A DNA stretch of 64,000 nt from Paenibacillus tyrphae. Lineage in GTDB: Bacteria > Bacillota > Bacilli > Paenibacillales > NBRC-103111. The notes under the pieces are model-generated. The model saw nothing but the letters and a program-made list of their open reading frames with translations. It was not told the origin of the DNA and did not search any database. Shown here one piece after another: positions 1 through 7,559 of this stretch. The stretch lies in NCBI RefSeq assembly GCF_024158745.1, contig NZ_JAMZAW010000016.1:62001-126000 (forward strand), read 5' to 3'. The translations under genes and the position numbers were made by a program. How positions within the stretch are numbered: position 1 is the stretch's first letter; each line of letters begins with the position of its first letter.

Positions 1-2
1 TT

Positions 3-29
3 GGAGCTTCCTTCGGAGGCTCCTTTTTT
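3..29 (+). terminator. Rho-independent terminator of an upstream gene
   Basis: A GGAGC/GCTCC hairpin with a TTCGG-containing loop is followed by six T residues. It would end a plus-strand gene that lies before the window. Confidence 0.75.
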
Positions 30-138
30 GCTTGTCCACCTGCCGAAACAAGGCGTCCGGCTCGAATATTATTAGCATTGATTATTTTGCGCTAAAGCGG
101 CGAACATTCCGTGGCGACAAAAAGGGGGACCATCTGCC

Positions 139-2520
139 ATGAGCTTATTCCGGATGTTTCGTTGGAGGCCGAAAGCAAAGCCTGGCACGGGCTCCTCGCC
201 GAAACGCGAGGGGCAGTCGTATAGAGCCTCCGGCGGAGGAAGCCGCGCGGCGGACGAAGCGCGGCAGGCGGCCCGGTCCACGTGGCGCAGAGCCGGCAGT
301 GCGGGGCAGGATGATCCGAGCCGCAGACAGGCGGCAGGCGATTTCCGCCCTGCGTCACGCGAGGCACGGGAGCCTGTACCGGGTGATGGTGGCGGAGCAG
401 CGGCGCGGAAGGAACGGGCAAATGCGGCGACCGATAACCGTGCTGCGGCACGAGAGCCTGCGCCGGACAGCGGCGGTACGGCGGCGCGAGAGACGAAGAA
501 GGCGCGCCGGTTACGGGGACGGCGGTGGCTGTGGACGGCAGGGCTGCTCTGTTTTGCGGCCGGGGCAGCCGGTCTTGGCGCTGCCGCCGTATGGGTACGC
601 GGTCTGGACATCAGCAAGCTGGAGCATCCGCTCCCCGAGCCGAGCTTCGTCATGGACGCCGGGGGGAAGCCGGTATCGCAGCTGTCCTCCTCCCGAATCG
701 TCCCGGTGCCGCTCGGCCAAATTCCGCTGGATTTGCGGAATGCCGTCGTTGCGGTAGAAGACCGGCGGTTTTACGATCATGCCGGCTTCGACGTGTGGTC
801 GATCGGCCGCGCGCTGATCCGCGACTTGAAAGCCGGAGCGCTGGAGGAAGGCGGCAGCACGATCACGCAGCAGCTTGCCAAAAATTTGTTTCTCGACTCG
901 GACAAATCGTTCAACCGCAAATTCAAGGAGCTCGGCTACGCGATAAAAATCAACTTTGCTTACAGCAAAGACGAAATTTTGGAGCTGTATCTGAACAGCA
1001 TTTACTTCGGCGAAGGGCGCTGGGGCATCGAAGGGGCGGCGCAGCAATACTTCGGCAAATCCGTTCAGCAGCTGACGCTTGCCGAATCGGCCGTGCTGGC
1101 CGGTCTGCCCAAAGCTCCTTCGCTCTACTCTCCAGTGCGGCATCCGGACAAGGCGCTGGAGCGGCGAAATCTCGTGCTGTCGCTGATGAAGGAGCAGCAT
1201 TTCATCAGCGCCGCCGCCTACGACAAGGCCGTCGCCGAGCCGATTGCGCTTAAGCCGAACAACGGAGAGTCGCTGAAGGGGCGGCACCCTTCCTATGTCG
1301 ACTACGTCATGGACGAAGCCGAGAAGCTCTACGGCTTCACGGAGCAGCAGATTTTGACGCTCGGCCTGCGGATTCATACCGCGATGGACCTTAAGGTGCA
1401 GCAGGCGGCGGAAGAGGTGTACCGCATCGATGCGCTCTTCCCGCAAAGTCCTCCCGACCGCCTGGTGCAGAGCGGAGCGGTCGTTCTGGACCAGCGAACC
1501 GGCGGCATCCGCGCGATCGTCGGCGCGCGAGGGGATCAGACCTACCGCGGTTTCAACCGCGCCACCGAGCTGAAGCGGCAGCCCGGCTCGTCGTTTAAGC
1601 CGCTGGCGGTCTATGGGCCTGCGCTTGAGCTTGGCTATACGCCGGAGTCGATCTTGTATGACGGGCAGCTCGATATTTCCGGGTACCGTCCCAAGGATTG
1701 GGACGGACAGACGAGGGGGCAAGTCTCGCTTCGGGAGGCCGTGATGCGTTCGTGGAATATTCCGGCGGTCTGGCTGCTGAATGAAATCGGCATCGACGCC
1801 GGGATGAATTATGTGCGTAAGGCCGGGATCGCTCTGCCTTCGGCGGACCGCAACTTGAGCCTCGCGCTCGGCGGCTTGTCCGAAGGCGTCTCACCCTTGC
1901 AGATGGCGCAGGCGTACGGCGCCATAGCCAACGAGGGCGTGATGCAGAACGCCCACGCCATCACCAAAATTACGACCAAGGACGGCCTTACGCTCGTCGA
2001 GGCCAAGCCGCAGCCGACCAAGCTGACGGAGCCGGTCTATGCCTATACGCTGACAAGGCTGCTTCAAGAGACCGTCGCGCAGGGAACAGGGATAGCTGCC
2101 GCACTCAGCGGCCGTCCCGCCGCAGGCAAGACGGGGACGACGCAGCTGCCCGCAACGGCCGAATTCGAGGCGATCGGCCGGAACGGCGCTAAGGACGCCT
2201 GGTTCGTAGGCTTCACCCCCGAGCTGACGGCCGCCATCTGGCTTGGGTACGATCAGACGGATAAGACCCATTATTTGACGACATCCGGCGGAGCGGTGCC
2301 TGCTCAGCTGTTTCGGGAAATCATGACCCGAGCGCTGAAGGATGTCCCGGTGACGGATTTTCCGGTACCCGAAGAAGTGCGCCGGGCCATGGAGGAGGCG
2401 CAGCTGCGCTCACCGCTCGGAAGCGACGGACGCGCGCCGGAAACGGGGGAACCGCAGGAGCGCGGCGGCAAGCCGGAAACGCACCGTCCCGGCTGGTTAA
2501 GAAAAAAACAAGATAATTAA
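139..2520 (+). CDS. Class A penicillin-binding protein (PBP1A-type transglycosylase/transpeptidase)
   Basis: This bifunctional membrane enzyme polymerises lipid II glycan strands and cross-links their peptides outside the membrane. It has 793 residues. A long Arg/Ala/Gly-rich cytoplasmic tail (1-129) precedes one membrane segment (about 130-153). The GT51 transglycosylase domain shows the catalytic Glu207 in VEDRRFYDH and the GGSTITQQLAKN motif (238-249). The transpeptidase domain shows SSFK with Ser484 as nucleophile, SWN at 538-540 and KTG at 664-666. The C-terminal 50 residues are Glu/Arg/Gly-rich without a domain I recognise. The length is normal for the family, but the N-terminal tail is unusually long. 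The ATG at 139 starts just after GGGGGACC, a weak ribosome binding site, so a later start cannot be excluded. Confidence 0.95.
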   Translation: MSLFRMFRWRPKAKPGTGSSPKREGQSYRASGGGSRAADEARQAARSTWRRAGSAGQDDPSRRQAAGDFRPASREAREPVPGDGGGAAARKERANAATDNRAAAREPAPDSGGTAARETKKARRLRGRRWLWTAGLLCFAAGAAGLGAAAVWVRGLDISKLEHPLPEPSFVMDAGGKPVSQLSSSRIVPVPLGQIPLDLRNAVVAVEDRRFYDHAGFDVWSIGRALIRDLKAGALEEGGSTITQQLAKNLFLDSDKSFNRKFKELGYAIKINFAYSKDEILELYLNSIYFGEGRWGIEGAAQQYFGKSVQQLTLAESAVLAGLPKAPSLYSPVRHPDKALERRNLVLSLMKEQHFISAAAYDKAVAEPIALKPNNGESLKGRHPSYVDYVMDEAEKLYGFTEQQILTLGLRIHTAMDLKVQQAAEEVYRIDALFPQSPPDRLVQSGAVVLDQRTGGIRAIVGARGDQTYRGFNRATELKRQPGSSFKPLAVYGPALELGYTPESILYDGQLDISGYRPKDWDGQTRGQVSLREAVMRSWNIPAVWLLNEIGIDAGMNYVRKAGIALPSADRNLSLALGGLSEGVSPLQMAQAYGAIANEGVMQNAHAITKITTKDGLTLVEAKPQPTKLTEPVYAYTLTRLLQETVAQGTGIAAALSGRPAAGKTGTTQLPATAEFEAIGRNGAKDAWFVGFTPELTAAIWLGYDQTDKTHYLTTSGGAVPAQLFREIMTRALKDVPVTDFPVPEEVRRAMEEAQLRSPLGSDGRAPETGEPQERGGKPETHRPGWLRKKQDN

Positions 2521-2605
2521 GCCCATTTTTTAGATGGATAAGTGCCCAATTCCTCCTCTCTGACATATGGTGGAGTATGTTCCAATCAGAGAGGAGAAAT
2601 CAAAT

Positions 2606-2896
2606 ATGTCTCAAGAGACGATAATCGAAACTGAAACAGCGGGGGAGATCGACTACATCCGTCCGCATCATCCGCATCATTTCCCGCATCCCCACGGCTT
2701 CCATCCGCATGGCTTTCATCCGCATGGCTTCCATCCACATGTCTTCCACCCCCACGGATTCCATCCGTTTGGATTCCATCCGCACCACTTTCCGCATCAT
2801 CATCCACATCACCATCATCATATGCATGGGCATCATTTTTACCATCATGCTCGCTGGGTACAAGATCCTTGGTCCGGCGAATGGTACCTCGACTAA
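2606..2896 (+). CDS. Histidine-rich pentapeptide-repeat protein
   Basis: This is a 96-residue protein of unknown function. After a 22-residue acidic N-terminus it consists of about six HPHGF-type repeats, then a run of HPH and HHHH, and ends in a short tail with WSGEWYLD. Such a density of His suggests binding of Ni, Zn or Cu; a spore-coat or metal-storage role is inference only. I chose the ATG at 2606 because GAGAGGAG lies 10 bases upstream; the in-frame ATG at 2567 has no ribosome binding site. It stands alone between the PBP gene and a convergent MFS gene and is followed by a hairpin. Confidence 0.85.
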   Translation: MSQETIIETETAGEIDYIRPHHPHHFPHPHGFHPHGFHPHGFHPHVFHPHGFHPFGFHPHHFPHHHPHHHHHMHGHHFYHHARWVQDPWSGEWYLD

Positions 2897-2912
2897 AGAA
2901 AGACGACGTAAC

Positions 2913-2951
2913 AACAAAGGACGGTTTGCATTAAGCAGACCGCCCTTTGTT
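2913..2951. terminator. Probable bidirectional terminator
   Basis: A 12-base-pair stem (AACAAAGG and CGGT pairing with ACCG and CCTTTGTT, one mismatch) sits between the ends of two convergent genes, the His-rich protein and the MFS transporter. Confidence 0.6.
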
Positions 2952-2979
2952 CATTTCAACGGCTATCGCGCCGCCGCTC

Positions 2980-4317
2980 TTAAGCCCCGCTTCCGGAAAT
3001 CGACACCGTACGGCGCGTAAACAGAAAAACAGTGGATACCAACGCGACCAAACTGACGATAAACCCGTACAGGAACAGCTGGTGGATGCCGGTCATAAAA
3101 GCCGGCGCCGACGTCAGAAGCGCGCCCATAATCGTAACTCCGGCCGCCGTGCCGATATTCCTCGAGAAGACCTGCAGCGACGTGGAAATCCCTTTTTGAT
3201 CGGCGGCGACAAGCTGCTGCACCCCGATGACCGATACGGTATAGAGCAGCCCGTACGCCAGTCCTTGCACCACCATGATCGCATTGACGTACCAGAAGCC
3301 CCCTTGGTCCGGCAAAAACAGCAGCAGCAGCCCGGACAGCACCAGCAGTACGTTGCCGGTAAACAGCAGCGGCCGGTAGCCGTAGCGCAGCACCCATTTG
3401 CCGGCCGGGACGCCTACAAGAATCCATCCGACGGACATGCCGAGCAGCGACAGCCCGCTGACGAAAAGCGAGTAACCGTGCTGCTGCAAATAAAACGGAA
3501 TGTAGCTGGACGTGCCGAACAGCGCCGCACACGTCAAGAAGCCGTTCAGGTTCATCCAGGCGACCGAGCCGTTCTTAAGCAGCGCCATCGGCATAATCGG
3601 TGAAGGATGCCTCCGCTCGTTATACACGAACAGCAGCAAAAACAACACACCGCCCGCCGTATACAGCAAAAAGCCCTCGCTCACCACCGTATTGAACAGC
3701 AGCAGCCCGATGCCGAGTCCGAACCAGAGGGCTCCCCAGTAGTTAATCCGGCTTTTGCGGGCCTCGTACACTTCCCGGTATGGCACAAGCAGCAGCAGCG
3801 ACGCCAGACAAATCGGAATATTGATATAAAAAATCCACCGCCAGCTCAAATGCTCGATGAACAAGCTGCCGAGCAGCGGCGCCAGCACCGACGAGATGCC
3901 CCACATGCCCGTGAAGAACGCCTGGATTTTGCCCCGCGCTTCCACCGGGAATAAATCCCCGGCGATAATAGCCGGGAACGCAATCATCGCGCCCGCGCCG
4001 AGCCCTTGGAGCCCCCGGTACAGCACAAGCTGCAGCATGGTCACAGCCGTACCGCACAGTACGGACCCGAGCAAGAAGACCAAAATGCCGACCGACAGCA
4101 CTTTTTTGCGTCCGAACAAATCCGAAAGCCTGCCGCTGAGCGGCGTCACGATCGTACATAAAATCATATAAGAAGCGAAGCTCCACGCATACAGCTTCAC
4201 ATCCCCGAGCTCCTCCGCGATCCGCGGCATCGTCGTATTCATGATCGTCGTATCCATCGACGAAATCAGCACGGCAAGCACGATGCTCGCCATCACGGCC
4301 AAGCGGTTCCATTTCAT
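2980..4317 (-). CDS. MFS multidrug exporter, DHA2 (EmrB/QacA-like) family
   Basis: This is a proton-driven exporter of the major facilitator superfamily. It has 445 residues, hydrophobic over almost the whole length. The first membrane segment carries the DHA2 signature SSMDTTIMNTTMP (residues about 20-32), and the loop motif A appears as GRLSDLFGRKKV near residue 60. The length fits 12-14 membrane segments, at the short end for DHA2. The substrate cannot be told from sequence. The ATG at 4317 is preceded by GAAGGAGGAAC. No regulator gene adjoins it. Confidence 0.9.
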   Translation of the reverse strand: MKWNRLAVMASIVLAVLISSMDTTIMNTTMPRIAEELGDVKLYAWSFASYMILCTIVTPLSGRLSDLFGRKKVLSVGILVFLLGSVLCGTAVTMLQLVLYRGLQGLGAGAMIAFPAIIAGDLFPVEARGKIQAFFTGMWGISSVLAPLLGSLFIEHLSWRWIFYINIPICLASLLLLVPYREVYEARKSRINYWGALWFGLGIGLLLFNTVVSEGFLLYTAGGVLFLLLFVYNERRHPSPIMPMALLKNGSVAWMNLNGFLTCAALFGTSSYIPFYLQQHGYSLFVSGLSLLGMSVGWILVGVPAGKWVLRYGYRPLLFTGNVLLVLSGLLLLFLPDQGGFWYVNAIMVVQGLAYGLLYTVSVIGVQQLVAADQKGISTSLQVFSRNIGTAAGVTIMGALLTSAPAFMTGIHQLFLYGFIVSLVALVSTVFLFTRRTVSISGSGA

Positions 4318-4514
4318 GCGGTTCCTTCCTCCTTCATCGTTTCACCGTGTTCCCGGAACAGTAGCTTCAATATAACACAGCGGCGTGATACCGAGCCATG
4401 TTTTTTGCGTTTTTTTCCAGCTCTGTTTCCATTGCCTTCCACGCATGCAGGGGTTTCCCGAAGGGAATTCTAACCGGGAAATCGATATTATCCCATACAG
4501 GAGGCCCAACGCCC

Positions 4515-4667
4515 GTGAAAATCGAAACGACCGATTACCAAATCGCCCCGCTTCTCGAGCAAGAAAAAGTCATCGATATCATTCAACAGACGGAAGCTCG
4601 ATTAGCTGAACTGACCGGTAATCCGATTACGCTAATTGCCTATTCTAAGACGGAAGGAGAGAAGTAA
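4515..4667 (+). CDS. Small hypothetical protein
   Basis: This is a 50-residue soluble protein that I do not recognise. It begins with a GTG codon eight to ten bases after a CAGGAGGCCC ribosome binding site; the longer open frame upstream lacks a signal. The predicted protein is rich in Glu, Ile and Thr and likely helical in its centre (EQEKVIDIIQQTEARLAEL). Its stop is two bases before the GTG start of the next small gene, so the pair probably forms an operon. Confidence 0.6.
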   Translation: MKIETTDYQIAPLLEQEKVIDIIQQTEARLAELTGNPITLIAYSKTEGEK

Positions 4668-4669
4668 TT

Positions 4670-4834
4670 GTGACCGGCAAGAAAGAAGAGGCGCGGCGGC
4701 CCCACGAGCCGTCCATCGCCCCGGGCATGAATACGCACGATCCTTTGGAGGAAAAGGCGACAGAGGAAGAAGTGCGACGCGGAGACGCCACTCTCGTCTC
4801 CCGTTTGTATTTGGACCGGACTCCCGAGGACTAG
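4670..4834 (+). CDS. Small charged hypothetical protein
   Basis: This is a 54-residue, highly charged protein starting with VTGKKEEARRPHEP and ending LYLDRTPED. The start is GTG, preceded by GGAAGGAGAGAAG. It begins two bases after the stop of the preceding 50-residue gene and is probably co-translated with it. No transmembrane segment, signal peptide or known motif is visible; composition suggests a largely disordered protein. The function is unknown. Confidence 0.55.
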   Translation: MTGKKEEARRPHEPSIAPGMNTHDPLEEKATEEEVRRGDATLVSRLYLDRTPED

Positions 4835-4853
4835 AGCGGTTAGAGGAACGCGG

Positions 4854-4899
4854 AAAAAAAGCAGCCCGTCGGAGCGTTAATCATCTCCAGACGGGCTGC
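4854..4899 (-). terminator. Rho-independent terminator
   Basis: Read on the minus strand, GCAGCCCGTC pairs with GACGGGCTGC, extended by CTCC/GGAG, and is followed by seven T. It ends the minus-strand gene at 4934-5935. Confidence 0.8.
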
Positions 4900-4933
4900 C
4901 GTTGTGTAGGCGGTGAAAGCGGAAGCCCTTCGA

Positions 4934-5935
4934 TCAGTCGTCATCCTCATCGTCGTGCTTATCGCGGCTTTTCGCTTTTTCCTTTTCTTTCTCTTTCTCC
5001 TTATTCTTGCCTTTGCCATGCTCCTTGTCCGCTCCGTGACCGTTAGACTCCGGCTTCCCGGCCTGTAGGGGAGGCGTACGGACGACTTTGGCGTCTTCTT
5101 TCCACTTCACGTCGATCTTCCAATCCGGCGAATCGTCCTTGAGCTTAAACTGCGCCGCCAAGCGCTGCTTGAGCGCCTTCTCCCAAGCTTCTTTCTCCGA
5201 AGGCAGCCCCTGCATCAGCAGAAGAAGCAGTTGCTCCGCCTGCGCTCCGTTCAGATGAACGACCGCGCGATCTTTGGTTTGGATATAAACGTCGGCCTCA
5301 TCGCCCTTGTCCGTCTGCTCCTGCTTTACCTTCAAAGCCAGCTCCCGGCTTTTCAACTCCAACGACAGCCGCTCCCAAGGCCAGCTCCCGTTTACCGCCG
5401 GCTTAGCCGGTTCCGCGGCAACCGCACGGTCAGCCGAAACCGAAGTCGAGGCCGCAGACGTATGCGCCGGACCGGCCGGCGGCACGGCGGACGTGCTGCC
5501 GGAAGGCGCAGGCGCGGCAGACCCCTGCGATGCGCCGGAGCCTTGCGCCGGCGCCGCGTTCGGCTCGGCGGCCGGCGGGGCCGGGCTCTGCGGCGCAGCG
5601 GTTTGTTCGGGTGCCGCCGCCTTAATGTAGGCGGCTTGATTTTTGCTGTTCAATATAATGTCCAGCGAATCGCCCGGCTTCAAATCGGTGATCGCCGCTT
5701 TCTGCAAATTGCGGTATACCCATACGTCCGCAGTCAGCGGATAAGTTTTTTCCGTTCCGTCGTAAGACACTTTGATTTGTTTGCTGCCGTCCGCCAAGCC
5801 GACGAACCGCCCTTTGGCTTCCGTCGATATTTCTGCCGATACGGGCGCATCGCCCACCCAAGTGACACCATAAACCAGTCCGCCCAAAAGCGCGGCTGCA
5901 ATAACCCACACGACCGTTTTTTTAAGTTTCCCCAT
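4934..5935 (-). CDS. Membrane-anchored hypothetical protein with charged C-terminal tail
   Basis: This protein of 333 residues has a single N-terminal membrane segment (about 6-24). A compact extracytoplasmic domain follows, with a beta-rich stretch about residues 28-100. Then come an Ala/Pro/Ser-rich linker, a second domain (about 190-290) containing DVYIQTKDRAVVHLNG, and a tail of alternating Lys/Glu ending DKHDDEDDD. No enzyme motif is visible. The second domain has the general look of a small alpha/beta secreted domain; I cannot name it. The ATG at 5935 follows GGGGGAGAG; an in-frame ATG 144 bases upstream lacks a ribosome binding site. Confidence 0.75.
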   Translation of the reverse strand: MGKLKKTVVWVIAAALLGGLVYGVTWVGDAPVSAEISTEAKGRFVGLADGSKQIKVSYDGTEKTYPLTADVWVYRNLQKAAITDLKPGDSLDIILNSKNQAAYIKAAAPEQTAAPQSPAPPAAEPNAAPAQGSGASQGSAAPAPSGSTSAVPPAGPAHTSAASTSVSADRAVAAEPAKPAVNGSWPWERLSLELKSRELALKVKQEQTDKGDEADVYIQTKDRAVVHLNGAQAEQLLLLLMQGLPSEKEAWEKALKQRLAAQFKLKDDSPDWKIDVKWKEDAKVVRTPPLQAGKPESNGHGADKEHGKGKNKEKEKEKEKAKSRDKHDDEDDD

Positions 5936-6053
5936 CGTTTCTCTCCCCCTGTAACAGGCCATGAAAGCTATCGCCCGCGGTTTTTCGAACAGAGTTCGAT
6001 ATAGGGTTCGGGCTTTCATGCCATTTTCAGGGGATGCGGACCCAACCAGGCCT

Positions 6054-6587
6054 TCAGACCAGGTCCCAACGGTTGGCATACGCTTGCAGCCGGGGATGCG
6101 TGGCCGGGCTTCCCTCCTCGCTCACGAACCAGCGGATTTTCTTGATCCACGTCTCGAACGACTCGTAGCCTGCGAGCAGCTCGGCTGTCGTCCCGGTCAC
6201 CCAAACGAAATGGGGAGCGGCGTATTTCTCTTCCAGAAACCGGAAAGCAGTGTCTGCGGGAGTGTATTTCTTACGCTTGCCCTCGAACGGTTCGACGGCA
6301 TAGTCGACATCCGTATCCGAAGCGGCGAGCAGCGCCTGCAGCGCTTCGACCCTTTGGTAGTAGGGAGCTACGGAACGCCGTTTCTCCATGCGCCGGACCG
6401 TCTCCTCGTGCAGCGGGTAAAACACCGCCTTGGCGATGCCGCGCCCGCTCGCCAGCGCAAGGACGCGTGCAAGCTCCTGCTCCGTGTAATCCTCGAACGC
6501 ATCGTAAATCCATAAGCTTCCGCGGACCATATCGCGCCCATTCGGCGGTTCGTACCCGAACGGAACTTGGCTCGTCTGTCTTGCCAT
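6054..6587 (-). CDS. Conserved hypothetical protein, possibly nucleotidyltransferase-like
   Basis: This is a 177-residue soluble protein with no signal peptide or membrane segment. It contains ASGRGIAKAVFYPLHEETVRRM near residue 45-66 and a region VWVTGTTAELLAGYESFETW near the C-terminus. An alternating strand-helix pattern is compatible with a Rossmann-like nucleotidyltransferase fold, but I see no complete signature, so this is only a suggestion. The ATG at 6587 follows CGAGAGGAGATGCC. It is a single gene, divergent from a 49-residue gene. Confidence 0.7.
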   Translation of the reverse strand: MARQTSQVPFGYEPPNGRDMVRGSLWIYDAFEDYTEQELARVLALASGRGIAKAVFYPLHEETVRRMEKRRSVAPYYQRVEALQALLAASDTDVDYAVEPFEGKRKKYTPADTAFRFLEEKYAAPHFVWVTGTTAELLAGYESFETWIKKIRWFVSEEGSPATHPRLQAYANRWDLV

Positions 6588-6726
6588 CCGGCATCTCCTC
6601 TCGTCGCTTGCAGAAATGGGTTTTCACTTAGTATGCCTTTCGGAAAAAGAGAATATTTTCCGGGCAGACTGCGCACGTTAAGCATGAACTGACGATATTA
6701 ACCTTATCCCGAAAGGAGGAAACGGC

Positions 6727-6876
6727 ATGTCGGAAAATAAAAAGCACGACGGCAATTACGAAAGCACGGCTTCGATGAAAGCCGAAAATCAAGATATGGA
6801 ATTCGTCAACGATACGCTCAATCAGGTGAAAACGACGGTCAATCAGATCGGAGCCACCCAGAAAGAGAAGGAGTAA
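6727..6876 (+). CDS. Small hydrophilic hypothetical protein
   Basis: This is a 49-residue protein with a strong AAAGGAGGAAACGGC ribosome binding site. It reads MSENKKHDGNYESTASM and ends in QIGATQKEKE. The protein is rich in Asn, Lys, Glu and Thr, with no Cys, and is probably disordered or a short helix. Size and composition resemble small spore-associated proteins of this group, but I cannot assign a family. It is convergent with the deoxyinosine glycosylase gene, 17 bases away. Confidence 0.65.
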   Translation: MSENKKHDGNYESTASMKAENQDMEFVNDTLNQVKTTVNQIGATQKEKE

Positions 6877-6893
6877 TCCGGCTCGCTGTGCCG

Positions 6894-7424
6894 CTAGCCG
6901 CGTACGGCGAGCCAAGTCTCCCGCACAGGCTGCCATGCTTCCAGCTTGGCAGCCGGCGACATGGCCCGCGCCGGACTCGACGACGGCAGCAGCGTATAGC
7001 TCCTGCCGTCGTCCGCGGCCCCCTTCATGACCTGCCTGCGGTACAGGTCCGCCGCCGTGCTGCCGTTGAAGAAAACATAGCGGATGCCCGGATACGCCGC
7101 GTAGAACCGCGCGAAGTCGTTGGCCTCCGGGCGGCGAATCGCCGTGTCGAGACTGCCTTCGCGCTCGCAGGCCTCCAGCACGTCCCACAGCGCTACGCCG
7201 CGGGATAACGCAAAGCGAAGCCGCTCATCGTATGCCGCAGCCGGCTCCCCGCCGTCCAGCAGCGCGTAAAGAAGCGGCCAGAAGCCGTTGCGCGGATGGC
7301 CGTAATACTGCTGCGCCCGTAAGGACGCCTCCCCCGGCATCGATCCGAGAATCAGCAGCCGGCAGCGCTCATCCGCGACCGGCGGCAAGCCGGTCAAGCG
7401 GGGACGTTCCTTATCTGCTGCCAT
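6894..7424 (-). CDS. DNA-deoxyinosine glycosylase (uracil-DNA glycosylase superfamily)
   Basis: This repair glycosylase would remove deaminated bases (hypoxanthine, possibly uracil opposite guanine) from DNA. The protein has 176 residues, usual for the family. The active-site loop is visible as LILGSMPGEASLRAQQYYGHP at about residues 25-45, with NGFWP following. A second conserved loop, FFNGSTAADLY, occurs near residue 125. Among superfamily members the combination GSMPG and YYGHPRNGFW points to the hypoxanthine-specific group. No partner gene adjoins it. Confidence 0.85.
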   Translation of the reverse strand: MAADKERPRLTGLPPVADERCRLLILGSMPGEASLRAQQYYGHPRNGFWPLLYALLDGGEPAAAYDERLRFALSRGVALWDVLEACEREGSLDTAIRRPEANDFARFYAAYPGIRYVFFNGSTAADLYRRQVMKGAADDGRSYTLLPSSSPARAMSPAAKLEAWQPVRETWLAVRG

Positions 7425-7512
7425 CGATGCATCGCCTCCCGTTCATTCGTTTCACACCCAAGTAGCCTCATTGTAGCACAGCCACTCCAACACAGACACA
7501 CAGCGAAGCCAA

Positions 7513-7559
7513 AAGAAAAACCGCAGGACGCGGTTATATTTTGAACCGTCCTGCGGTTT
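7513..7559 (-). terminator. Terminator whose upstream arm is coding sequence
   Basis: On the minus strand AAACCGCAGGACG, which encodes the last residues of the chemotaxis receptor, pairs with CGTCCTGCGGTTT just after the stop codon. Weak T runs follow (TTTTTCTTTTGG). The stop codon lies in the loop side of the hairpin. Confidence 0.75.
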
